DNA of 64,000 bases, taken from Pseudomonadota bacterium. Its GTDB lineage: Bacteria; Pseudomonadota; Gammaproteobacteria; UBA9214. The translations under genes and the position numbers were made by a program. The stretch covers positions 310,001 through 374,000 of the forward strand of contig JAWLAI010000003.1 of assembly GCA_041395565.1 (NCBI GenBank), written 5' to 3'. Under the pieces are notes generated by a model that ran no database searches, was not told the DNA's origin, and saw only the letters and a program-made list of their open reading frames with translations. The stretch's first letter is position 1. The number at the start of each line of letters is the position of its first letter. Below, piece by piece: positions 43,636-52,105 of this stretch.

Positions 43636-46155
43636 ATGACAAGCGCGAGGAGACTACGGCCAGGCCTGGCCAGGCAACTGGCAGGATTCATACTGATGCT
43701 GTGTGCGGCGGCGGCTCAGGCACGCATCAGTGTGCTGGATCACGTGGACGTGACGCACGCCGAGGGTTATTCGACGGTGCGGCTCTACATGAACGTCCCC
43801 ATGCAGGTCAAGCGATTCGCGCCCGAACGATCCGGGGATTTCATCCGCATTTTCGTCGAGCCGGTGGCAACGCTGGGTGCCGAGGCGGATGTGCTGTTCG
43901 GCGACGAAACCATCCAGTGGAGCGCGGATGAGGAGGTGCCGCTGACGGAAATCAGCTATGAGAGTTCCGGCTTTGCGACCGCCATCGTCAATCTCCAGTT
44001 CGAGGAGGAGGTCGAGTTCGAAATCCCGCCCAGCCCGGATCTGCGTCAGATCGCGATAACGGTGCGTCACAAGGGCGCTGCGGTGCCGGATGTCCGTGAG
44101 CCGGTCATGCGTGGCGGTGAGGCAGGTGCCGCCGCCAGAACCTTCTCCTATGCCATTAACCTGGCGTCCTCGATGCAGCCTTTCACCGCAGCCGAGCTGC
44201 CCGAACTCGACATACTCCAGGTCTACCGGGTCTATACCACGGAATTCCAGAAGGACGGCAAGCCCTGGAGCCGGTTGCGGCTTGGCTTTTTCTCCAGCAA
44301 GGAGGAGGCCGAGCAGGTATTGCAGCAAATCGGTCCTTATTTCCCGGGTGCCTGGCTCACCCGTGTCTCTCCCGAGGAAAGGGAGGAATCCGCCGCTACC
44401 GCGATGGACGGTAGTACTGCCCGTGTGTCAGCGCGCAGGGCCGAGCCGGCACCACCGCCAGAGCCGAGTCCGGCCGCCCGGGTTGGCGGGCGCGTCACTG
44501 CTTCGGAACTGGAAAAGATGGGCGAGGTCATGGCCGAGGCGGAACGGCTGATGACGGACAAGGATTATGACGGCGCGATTCGCCTCTATACCAAGGTGCT
44601 CGATTATCCGGAGAACGCCTCGAGCCGCGATGCGCTTGAATATCTCGGACTTGCGCGTGAGCGCAAGGGACAGCTGGCACAGGCCAAGGCGGCGTACGAC
44701 AGTTATCTGGAGCGCTATCCTGAAGGCGAGGGGGCTGACCGCGTCAAGCAGCGACTGGCCGGACTGGTGACGGCGACCAAGGCACCGAAAGGCAAGCTGC
44801 AGGCGGCCAAGGGCCGCGAGACGACAGGCGCCGAATGGGATGTGTTCGGCGGCTTTTCGCAGTTCTATCGTCGCGACGAGAACACCTCGCAGCTCAATGA
44901 AGACGAAAAACTGACGACCGTGACCCAATCGTCGCTGTCGTCCGATCTCGATATTACCGGGCGTCTGAAAACCGGCGATTACGAGCTGCGCACCCGTTTC
45001 GCCGGCGGTTATCTGTACGATTTTCTAAATAGCGGCGAAGACAGCGAGACAACGGTGAGCTCGCTATACTTCGATGCGACCAACAGAAACAACCGGCTGG
45101 CCATGCGGCTTGGCCGCCAGTCGCGCAGCACCGGTGGCGTGCTCGGGCGCTTCGATGGTCTGCTGCTGGATGTGCCGCTGACCCGCAAGCTGAGCATGGC
45201 TGCCACGACCGGTTTTCCGGTCGACTCCTCGCGTGACGGGTTCGACAGCAGTCAGTACTTCTACGGCGTCAACTTCGAACTTGAGGATTTCCTGGAGGGC
45301 TGGGACGCCAGCGCGTTCTATATCGAGCAGAAGGCGGACACCATACTCGACCGGCGCGCCGTCGGCGGTGAACTGCGCTACTTCGATGTCAATCGCTCGT
45401 TCTTCACCCTGGTCGACTACGATATCTTCTATCAGATCGTGAACACGGCCCAGCTGCTCGGTAACTGGACCACCGCAAGCAAGACCACATTCAACATCGT
45501 GCTCGATTACCGCAACAGCCCGATCCTGACGACCAGTAACGCTCTGCAGGGCGCGCTGAATCCGAACGACAACATCACGCCGCTCACCACCATCGAGGAA
45601 ATGCTGGTGTTCTTCACCCAGGATGAACTGTTCCAGTTCGCCCAGGATCGGACAGCCACCGCCAGGCTCGGAACGCTGGGTGTCTCCAGGCCGATAACCG
45701 AGAAACTGCAGGTCAGCGGCGATGTCACGCTGTCCAAGCTATCCGATACCGTGTCATCGGGCGGTGTCGCGGTTGTGCCCGGCACCGACAACGAGTTCTA
45801 TTACAACCTGCAGCTGATCGGCAGCAACCTGCTGAAGGAAGGCGATGTCACGATCATCGGGCTGCGCTTTATCGATGCGACCACCTCGGATACCACCTCG
45901 CTGTCTCTCAATACTCGCTATCCCGTGACCCGCGACTTCCGGGTCAACCCGCGCTTCAGGGTCGACTTCCGCAAGAACGATGACAACACGGAGCAGTTCA
46001 TCTATCGCCCCTCGGCACGGCTCACCTACAGCATCAAGCGCCGTTTCAGGCTGGAAGGCGAGCTGGGCGGCGAATGGTCAGACCGCGAGATCGTGGCGGG
46101 ATCGTCCAAATCGAAGAGCTGGTTCGTCAATCTCGGCTATCGGGCAGACTTCTGA
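43636..46155 (+). CDS. SPOR-TPR outer-membrane beta-barrel protein
   Basis: 839 aa. A signal peptide ends AAAAQA-RI. Residues 30-150 form a beta-rich domain, 168-246 a SPOR domain similar to the one in the giant cytochrome, 290-375 TPR-like helices, and about 400-839 alternating beta strands with aromatic girdles ending in SWFVNLGYRADF, the C-terminal Phe typical of outer-membrane proteins. The ATG at 43636 is chosen because it begins the signal peptide. In context with the multiheme cytochromes it is the likely porin sheath of an electron conduit. MtrB-type identity cannot be shown by eye; the barrel motifs are generic. Confidence 0.8.
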   Translation: MTSARRLRPGLARQLAGFILMLCAAAAQARISVLDHVDVTHAEGYSTVRLYMNVPMQVKRFAPERSGDFIRIFVEPVATLGAEADVLFGDETIQWSADEEVPLTEISYESSGFATAIVNLQFEEEVEFEIPPSPDLRQIAITVRHKGAAVPDVREPVMRGGEAGAAARTFSYAINLASSMQPFTAAELPELDILQVYRVYTTEFQKDGKPWSRLRLGFFSSKEEAEQVLQQIGPYFPGAWLTRVSPEEREESAATAMDGSTARVSARRAEPAPPPEPSPAARVGGRVTASELEKMGEVMAEAERLMTDKDYDGAIRLYTKVLDYPENASSRDALEYLGLARERKGQLAQAKAAYDSYLERYPEGEGADRVKQRLAGLVTATKAPKGKLQAAKGRETTGAEWDVFGGFSQFYRRDENTSQLNEDEKLTTVTQSSLSSDLDITGRLKTGDYELRTRFAGGYLYDFLNSGEDSETTVSSLYFDATNRNNRLAMRLGRQSRSTGGVLGRFDGLLLDVPLTRKLSMAATTGFPVDSSRDGFDSSQYFYGVNFELEDFLEGWDASAFYIEQKADTILDRRAVGGELRYFDVNRSFFTLVDYDIFYQIVNTAQLLGNWTTASKTTFNIVLDYRNSPILTTSNALQGALNPNDNITPLTTIEEMLVFFTQDELFQFAQDRTATARLGTLGVSRPITEKLQVSGDVTLSKLSDTVSSGGVAVVPGTDNEFYYNLQLIGSNLLKEGDVTIIGLRFIDATTSDTTSLSLNTRYPVTRDFRVNPRFRVDFRKNDDNTEQFIYRPSARLTYSIKRRFRLEGELGGEWSDREIVAGSSKSKSWFVNLGYRADF

Positions 46156-46275
46156 CCACCGTCGCGTGCGAGGAAGGATGCGGGTCAGGTGGCCGATCAG
46201 ACAGCGGCAGTCGCTGCGCGTTAGTGCCCGGCCCGGTGTGGTTGGTTTGATGCAGTGCATGGGCGTGTGCCGGGA

Positions 46276-47073
46276 ATGAGCAAGAGTTTTGACAAGACGA
46301 TGTCCCTGGCGGTGCAGAAGCTGCTGCAGCCGCTGGTTCGCATACTGCTGCGCAACGGCGTGGCCTATGGCACGTTCGCAGAGCTGGTGCGCAAGACCTA
46401 TGTCGACGTCGCGTATCGTGACTTCGCCCCGCGCGGCAAGAAGCAGACGGTGTCACGCGTCTCTGTGCTGACCGGGCTCACCCGCAAGGAAGTCAGGCGT
46501 CTGCAGGAATCCGGTGCGGCAGACATCAAGCTCGAGCAGGCGCGCTATAACCGTGCCATCAGGGTCATCAGCGGCTGGCGAAACGATGCTGCCTACCTGG
46601 ATGCATCCGGCAAGCCGGCCATTTTGCCGCTGGAAGGGGACGGAACGTCCTTTGCCAGTCTGGTCAAGAACTACAGCGGCGATATCCCGACCATGGCGAT
46701 GCTCACCATGCTGCAGGAAGCGGGCAGCGTGAGTGTGTCCGGGCAGCAGGTCAAGCTGGTGCGCAATGCCTATGTGCCAGCCAAGGATGCAACCGACAAG
46801 ATCGAGATCCTAGGTGTCGACGTGCATGAACTGATCGCCACGATCGACCATAACCTGGTATCGGAATTCGATGACCTGCGTTTCCAGCGCAAGGTCGCCT
46901 ACGACGATATCGCACCCGAGGCCGTCGACGGATTGCGCAGGATGTCGGCGAGCATGGCGCAGACGCTGCTGGAACAGCTCGATCGCGAGTTCGCCAGCCA
47001 CGAGGTCGAAGACGGCGGGTCAGACGGCAGATACATCAGTCTCGGCATCTACTTCTACGAGCAGGATTCCTGA
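46276..47073 (+). CDS. DUF6502 family protein
   Basis: 265 aa, cytoplasmic. The N-terminal 90 residues resemble a winged-helix arrangement (FAELVRKTYVDVAYRDF then SVLTGLTRKEVRRLQ). The rest matches DUF6502 proteins of proteobacteria. Start ATG 46276 (MSKSFDK) has a GGGA site. It is followed 11 bp later by a DUF5666 gene. It could be a DNA-binding regulator of the locus, based only on the helix-turn-helix-like N-terminus. Confidence 0.75.
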   Translation: MSKSFDKTMSLAVQKLLQPLVRILLRNGVAYGTFAELVRKTYVDVAYRDFAPRGKKQTVSRVSVLTGLTRKEVRRLQESGAADIKLEQARYNRAIRVISGWRNDAAYLDASGKPAILPLEGDGTSFASLVKNYSGDIPTMAMLTMLQEAGSVSVSGQQVKLVRNAYVPAKDATDKIEILGVDVHELIATIDHNLVSEFDDLRFQRKVAYDDIAPEAVDGLRRMSASMAQTLLEQLDREFASHEVEDGGSDGRYISLGIYFYEQDS

Positions 47074-47084
47074 AGACCGGGATC

Positions 47085-48569
47085 ATGCATTTACTGGGTT
47101 ACATCAAGAGATGGCTGCCGTTACCGGTGGCCGCGCTATGTGTCACCCTGGCTTCGTGCTACCCGGACCCCGGGCAGATGGCGGGTGGTGGTATCGGTGG
47201 CACTGGCATCACCTCCGGCACGATCACCGGATTCGGCAGCGTGTTCGTCAACGGCATCGAGTTCGAAACCGCAGGAGCCATCCGCGTGGTCGACGACGTG
47301 CAAACTCAAAGCAGCGGGACGGACGATGCCGCATACCTGGATGCCGGCATGGTGGTGACGGTGCGCGGCACCGTCAACCCGGACGGGGTGAGCGGCGTGG
47401 CAACCGAAATCAGCTACGACGTTGCCATCCGTGGGCCGATCGCCACGCCGCCGGTGGAGGATGCCGACGCGGTGTTCAAGGTCTTCGACGTGCTCGGTAC
47501 CGCAGTACGGGTTGACAGGAATGCCACCGTATTCGTCGCTACCGATTATCAGTCCCTGCAGATGCAAGACGTCGTCGAAGTCAGCGGCTATTACGATACC
47601 GCCGGTATTCTGCAGGCTACGCGCATCGTCGGTGCCGGTACATACGACCGGGATACGATCGTGGAAGTCAGGGGTGAGGTAGAGGATTTCGACGGAATCG
47701 CTACGTTCACCATCGGAACTCTTGCCGTCACCTTCGACGGGGCGACCGTGTTCGAGGGCTTGCCGGGCAGCGTCGCGAACGGCCAGTATGTGGAAGTCAA
47801 CGGGCTGTTGCAGGGCGCTGCTGTTCTCGTCGCAACCCGGATCCAGCATGATGACAGCGAGGTTGAATATTACAGCGGTGCGATCAGCATCGAGGGACTG
47901 GTGAGTGGCTACGCCGATCCCGGAAATTTTTCAGTCAACGGCGTACCCGTGGATGCCACAGGCGCGACATACAGTCCGGCAGGTCTGGCGGCGACGCTGG
48001 GCGACAACCAATTGATCGAGGTGGACGGCCTGATCGCGGCCGGCAGGATCACGGCCATACGGATCGAGCAGCGTGGCGGGGATGTCAAGCTTGCCGGCGT
48101 GGTCGCTGGCAGCGATGCGGCGCGCGGCATGTTGAGTGTGGATGTCGTCCCGGGGCAGGAGTCCGTCGCCGTGACGGTTGATCTGCAGACACAGTTGGAG
48201 GACGAGCTGGCGCAGGTCGCGCCATTCACGCTGGCTCAGCTCAGTCCCGGCGATCCGGTAACGGTGCAGGGATTCCTGGACGCTGCGGGCGGTGTCGTCG
48301 CAGCGAGGATCAGGCGCAGGTCGCTGGAAGGCCATGTCCTGGCCGGGCCGGTGACCGCGGCAACCGGCACTGCTGCCGGCGGCAGCATCACCATTCTGGG
48401 CGTGACCATGTTGACCGATCGTAACACGGAGTTTGAGGACGGCGACGACGGGCAGTTCCAGGGCGGCGGTGATGATTTCTACGCGACGGTTTTACCCGGT
48501 GCCATGGTCGAGCTGGAAGACGGGCTGCCGGTCGACGGTGTCGCCGACGAGGTTGAGCTCGGTAACTGA
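47085..48569 (+). CDS. DUF5666 repeat lipoprotein
   Basis: 494 aa. A lipoprotein signal peptide ends LASC. A Gly-rich GGGIGGTGITSGTITGFGSVFVNGIEFE start is followed by about five beta-rich DUF5666 repeats of 65-75 residues, with recurring V(E/R)VxG and ATRI elements. It is an outer-membrane or surface lipoprotein by prediction. It closes the multiheme locus and is convergent with the methyltransferase gene, 16 bp apart. Confidence 0.85.
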   Translation: MHLLGYIKRWLPLPVAALCVTLASCYPDPGQMAGGGIGGTGITSGTITGFGSVFVNGIEFETAGAIRVVDDVQTQSSGTDDAAYLDAGMVVTVRGTVNPDGVSGVATEISYDVAIRGPIATPPVEDADAVFKVFDVLGTAVRVDRNATVFVATDYQSLQMQDVVEVSGYYDTAGILQATRIVGAGTYDRDTIVEVRGEVEDFDGIATFTIGTLAVTFDGATVFEGLPGSVANGQYVEVNGLLQGAAVLVATRIQHDDSEVEYYSGAISIEGLVSGYADPGNFSVNGVPVDATGATYSPAGLAATLGDNQLIEVDGLIAAGRITAIRIEQRGGDVKLAGVVAGSDAARGMLSVDVVPGQESVAVTVDLQTQLEDELAQVAPFTLAQLSPGDPVTVQGFLDAAGGVVAARIRRRSLEGHVLAGPVTAATGTAAGGSITILGVTMLTDRNTEFEDGDDGQFQGGGDDFYATVLPGAMVELEDGLPVDGVADEVELGN

Positions 48570-48585
48570 TGCCTGCCGGCCGCGG

Positions 48586-49242
48586 TCAGCTGCGCTGCAG
48601 CCGCCAGATGTGCTCGACCAGCTGGCTGGCGCCGCGCGTTGCAAGCTCCGGGTTGGCCGCCAGCGCATCGAATGCTTCCAGGTGTTGCAGCGCGAAGTGC
48701 GTGCTGAACAGGCGGGTCACCTCCAGAGCCGCGACCGCAAACGGCGGGCCGTTCATCTCCTGCTGCGGGTATTCCATCGTCACCAGCAAGCTGCGGCTGT
48801 CAGGCGGTAGCAAGCGCGCGAGATGGTCGGCATAACGCTGTCGCAAATCCTCTGGCAACGCGATCAGCGCGGCCCGGTCATAGCAGCCATCGAGGATGCC
48901 AAGCTGTCCTGTAGTCAGGGTGAAGAAGTCGCTGCAGTGAATCTCGATGCCGTCACACGACCAGACCGGGTATCCGGCATCCTCCCTGACCTGGGCGGGC
49001 AGGCTGTTTTCGCTGAAAAAGGCGGACACGGCCAATGGACTGATCTCGATGCCGATGACCCTGTGGCCCTGTTCCCTGAGCCAGATCATGTCGAGACTCT
49101 TGCCGCAAAGTGGTACCAGGACGCGGCTTCCCGGGCGCAGGCTGAGTCCATGCCAGTGCAGCTGGAGGTGCGCATTGACGGTCTGCTGGTGGAAGCCGAT
49201 CTGGTTGGCCGTCCAGCGTGCGTGCCAGAATTCAGGGTCCAT
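48586..49242 (-). CDS. tpm: thiopurine S-methyltransferase
   Basis: 218 aa SAM-dependent methyltransferase of the TPMT family. The N-terminal FWHARWTANQIGFHQ and the SAM site VLVPLCGKSLDMIWL are characteristic, followed by VIGIEISPLAV and YDRAALIALP. Bacterial TPMTs methylate selenium and tellurium compounds and thiols. Length is normal. Confidence 0.93.
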   Translation of the reverse strand: MDPEFWHARWTANQIGFHQQTVNAHLQLHWHGLSLRPGSRVLVPLCGKSLDMIWLREQGHRVIGIEISPLAVSAFFSENSLPAQVREDAGYPVWSCDGIEIHCSDFFTLTTGQLGILDGCYDRAALIALPEDLRQRYADHLARLLPPDSRSLLVTMEYPQQEMNGPPFAVAALEVTRLFSTHFALQHLEAFDALAANPELATRGASQLVEHIWRLQRS

Positions 49243-49333
49243 GTGCGGTCAGTTCCGGTTGGCGAAGGCGGTATCTCGCGCTAGTGACGCTAGTATATAG
49301 TGTATGTATGTCTGCTTGACGGTCGAGGCGGTA

Positions 49334-49777
49334 ATGGCAGAACAGATTCCCGATCCCTTCCGGATCGCATTCAGGGGGCGATTCGAGAACATCCTGCGCT
49401 GGGAACAGCTGGATCTGCTGTGGGACACGCTGGGGGCGGATGCCGACGGGGGCTGGTATATCTACGCCGTCGGAGAGCCGCCGCCGTCGGCGCCCGCCAG
49501 TGATGCGCAGTTCAGGAGATTTCTGTCCGAAATCTTCCAGTTACTGCGGCTCGAGCATGACGAGGATTATTGCGGGATCGTCTTTACCGATTCGCGGGAT
49601 GCCCCGACCTTCGTGAAGATCTTCGATCCGCACAATCTGGGTGTTTCCTGCGGCTACAGCGACAATCCCCCCTTGCCCGGCTGGATTCTCTCGAAACTTC
49701 CGCCGGCCGACATGAGTCAGACGGTGGTGCTGCCGGGCAACCGCCGGCGCTGGTGGCAGCGTTTTCTGCATCACTGA
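49334..49777 (+). CDS. protein of unknown function
   Basis: 147 aa, soluble, not recognised. It has a Trp-rich first half (ILRWEQLDLLWDTLGADADGGWYIYAVGE) and an extended central stretch FVKIFDPHNLGVSCGYSDNPPLPGWILSKLPP. A GAGG site precedes the ATG at 49334, preferred over an ATG at 49304. It lies immediately before an FNR-type promoter for the c553 gene. Confidence 0.65.
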   Translation: MAEQIPDPFRIAFRGRFENILRWEQLDLLWDTLGADADGGWYIYAVGEPPPSAPASDAQFRRFLSEIFQLLRLEHDEDYCGIVFTDSRDAPTFVKIFDPHNLGVSCGYSDNPPLPGWILSKLPPADMSQTVVLPGNRRRWWQRFLHH

Positions 49778-49784
49778 TTATAAG

Positions 49785-49828
49785 TTGATGTTAATCAATG
49801 GGGTTTAAATCACGGCATGCTGTATCAT
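49785..49828 (+). promoter_or_regulatory. perfect FNR box and -10 for the c553 gene
   Basis: TTGATGTTAATCAA at 49785-49798 matches all ten consensus positions. TATCAT at 49823-49828 follows after 24 nt, and the cytochrome start is about 85 bp beyond. Confidence 0.7.
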
Positions 49829-49913
49829 ACGGGCTGGGGTGAAACCTGCCAGCCAAGTCGGACGGTGCGGCAGCGGTTGAGCAACGGATGAATAGTCAAC
49901 GGAGTGTTATCCA

Positions 49914-50216
49914 ATGAATAAAGTAGCAAGCGTGGTGATCGCGGGTGTTTTGCTGGGTATACAGGGTGCTGCGTTGGCCGGTGATGCCGAGGCCGGCAAG
50001 ACCAAGGCTGCAGCCTGCGCCGGTTGCCACGGCCCCGAGGGGGTCAGCAGCAATCCCATGTGGCCGAACCTCGCCGGGCAAAAAGAGGGCTACCTGGTGA
50101 AGCAGTTGAAGGCCTTCCGTGACGGCACCCGCACCGATCCCATGATGTCCCCCATGGCCAAGCCGCTCTCGGACGAGGATATCGATAACCTCGCGGCGTA
50201 CTTCAGCAGTCTCTGA
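49914..50216 (+). CDS. c553-type cytochrome c
   Basis: 100 aa periplasmic class I monoheme cytochrome. A signal peptide ends at ALA-GD, the heme site is C35-A-G-C-H39, and PMMSPMAKPLS supplies the methionine ligand. It resembles half of a c4-type diheme cytochrome and probably donates electrons to a terminal oxidase or reductase. Expression is likely FNR-dependent. Confidence 0.9.
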   Translation: MNKVASVVIAGVLLGIQGAALAGDAEAGKTKAAACAGCHGPEGVSSNPMWPNLAGQKEGYLVKQLKAFRDGTRTDPMMSPMAKPLSDEDIDNLAAYFSSL

Positions 50217-50224
50217 GCGCTGGC

Positions 50225-50251
50225 GCGGGCAGACCGCAGCGGTCTGCCCGC
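50225..50251. terminator. hairpin after the c553 gene
   Basis: 12-bp stem GCGGGCAGACCG / CGGTCTGCCCGC with a 3-nt loop between the convergent c553 and heme A synthase genes. No T tract follows, so termination strength is uncertain. Confidence 0.5.
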
Positions 50252-50289
50252 AGACTCTGCGCAGGGCGAATTCTGTAACCCGCGCGATA

Positions 50290-51360
50290 TCATGCAACGA
50301 CTGCCGGCCGATCCCCGCTCCCCGTCATGCGCTGGTTGAGATAGACCAGTACGCTGAGCAGCAGTACGGCACCGGCCTGATGCGTGGCAGCCAGCGGCAC
50401 CGGTACGTACAGCAGCAGGGTCGAGATGCCGAGGGCGACCTGCAGCAGGACGGCAGCCAGCAGCAGGTGCAGGCCGCGGCGCAGCGGCGGCGCGGTGGTG
50501 CCGCGCAGACCGAAGAACCAGAGCAGGCAGACGCTGCAGAATACCAGCGTCGCCAGCAGGCGATGATCGAACTGCACGGTGGCGATGTTTTCAAAGAAAT
50601 TGTGCCACCACGGTTCCAGCATGAATATCACCTGTGGTATCCAGTGGCCGTCCATCAGCGGAAAGGTGTTGTAGGCATGGCCGGCCTTGAGGCCGGCGAC
50701 GAATCCGCCCGACAGGATAGTGATGAATACCAGGGCGAGCAGACTGCGCACGGCCCTGCGCAGGCGGGCACCCGCGGGCAAGGCTTGTTCCGCTCCGTGC
50801 CATAACCCCAGGGCGACGTGCAGCATCCAAGCGTAGATCAGGAGCGCCAGTCCCAGATGCGCGCTCAGCCGGTACTGGCTGACATGCGGATCGTCGACCA
50901 GTCCACTCTTGACCATGTACCAGCCCAGCAGGCCCTGCAGGCCGCCCAGTACGAACAGCGCGGCGAGGCGGGGCGCCAGTGGACGACCTAACCGGCCGCG
51001 TACCAGGAAATACAGAAACGGCAGCAGGAACACCGTACCGATGGTGCGCCCGAGCAGGCGGTGCGAAAACTCGAACCAGTAGATGCGCTTGAATCCCGCC
51101 AGATCCATGCCGGCATTGATATGGCGATATTCGGGCGACTGGCGATACAGCGCAAAGGTTTCCTCCCAGCTGGCCTGGTCCAGCGGCGGTACGATCCCGA
51201 AAATCGGGTCCCATTCCACCATGGACAGGCCGGAGCCGGTCAGCCGTGTGACGCCGCCAAGGACGACCATGGCATAGATCATCAGGCAACAAACCAGCAG
51301 CCAGACGGCAACGGGTCGGTCTCGGTTCAGCGCGGCGGCGCGCGGGCTGGTTTCGGGCAT
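50290..51360 (-). CDS. ctaA: heme A synthase (COX15/CtaA family)
   Basis: 356 aa with eight membrane segments. Signatures include GGVTRLTGSGLSMVEWDP, the histidine motif FSHRLLGRTIG, and a second repeat with FDHRLLATLVF and ATHQAGA. It oxidises heme O to heme A for aa3-type cytochrome oxidase. Neither ctaB nor oxidase genes are in the window. Confidence 0.93.
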   Translation of the reverse strand: MPETSPRAAALNRDRPVAVWLLVCCLMIYAMVVLGGVTRLTGSGLSMVEWDPIFGIVPPLDQASWEETFALYRQSPEYRHINAGMDLAGFKRIYWFEFSHRLLGRTIGTVFLLPFLYFLVRGRLGRPLAPRLAALFVLGGLQGLLGWYMVKSGLVDDPHVSQYRLSAHLGLALLIYAWMLHVALGLWHGAEQALPAGARLRRAVRSLLALVFITILSGGFVAGLKAGHAYNTFPLMDGHWIPQVIFMLEPWWHNFFENIATVQFDHRLLATLVFCSVCLLWFFGLRGTTAPPLRRGLHLLLAAVLLQVALGISTLLLYVPVPLAATHQAGAVLLLSVLVYLNQRMTGSGDRPAVVA

Positions 51361-51494
51361 GGTGTTTCTGGCGGCCAGTGGCTAGAGTAGGATCAGGATC
51401 GGGCAGGGCATTGTAACCGAAAAGCCCGGCCTGCCGCGGATTCGGGATGCGTCCGGGTGCCTGGTGGCAGGCCGGTGCCGCTCCGGGGGAGCGT

Positions 51495-52013
51495 ATGAAG
51501 CAGCCGTTCAGCATACTGGCAGTGGTGGCCGTGGCGGCAGCTGGCCTCTATCTGGCGCTGTCGACACAACACGCCGCGGTGGATGCCAACCTGCCCGTGA
51601 AACGGGACCCGACATCCGTACCCGGTGCGGTGACTGCCGACGAGCTGCTGCCGGAACAGGCCGTGCTGGATATCTCGGTGCACACGCTGGATGAACTGCG
51701 TGTATTGCTGGATCGGGCCGAGCAGCTGTCCAACCGGCTGCTGGACCAGGGACGGACCGGTGCCAGCGTGGTGCTCGTCCTGCACGGACCCGAGGTCGAG
51801 TTCTTTTCCACCAAGAATTACGCGCGCTACCGCGATATCGTGGATCAGGCGGCGCGTCTGGATGCCTTCGATATCGTGGACGTGAAGATCTGCCAGGGCA
51901 TGATGAATGTCAGGGGCGTGGCCCGTGATGACATACCCGCCTTCATCGACCAGGTCCCGGACGGGGGTGCCGAGATCGAGCGGCTGCAGCGCGAAGGTTA
52001 CGTCTACTTCTAG
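51495..52013 (+). CDS. exported DsrE-family protein
   Basis: 172 aa with an N-terminal anchor or signal peptide (FSILAVVAVAAAGLYLAL). The C-terminal 110 residues have the DsrE fold pattern ASVVLVLHGPEVEFFS..KNYARYRDIVDQAARLD..VDVKICQGMMNVRG, with one cysteine at the position used for sulfur binding in this family. The ATG at 51495 has a GGGGGAG site. It may bind sulfane sulfur in the periplasm; this is inference. Confidence 0.8.
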   Translation: MKQPFSILAVVAVAAAGLYLALSTQHAAVDANLPVKRDPTSVPGAVTADELLPEQAVLDISVHTLDELRVLLDRAEQLSNRLLDQGRTGASVVLVLHGPEVEFFSTKNYARYRDIVDQAARLDAFDIVDVKICQGMMNVRGVARDDIPAFIDQVPDGGAEIERLQREGYVYF

Positions 52014-52064
52014 GGCGGGGTTCTGGTCACCGCGCAAGGCGCGCAGTGATCACCTGCGGGGAGA

Positions 52065-52100
52065 CGTGCCGGGGCGGACCGGCCGGTCCGCCCCGGCACG
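52065..52100. terminator. 36-bp perfect palindrome between convergent genes
   Basis: The sequence from CGTGCCGGGG to CCCCGGCACG is fully self-complementary. It lies between the DsrE-like and phosphoribulokinase stops and likely serves both as a transcript end. Confidence 0.6.
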
Positions 52101-52105
52101 GGGTC

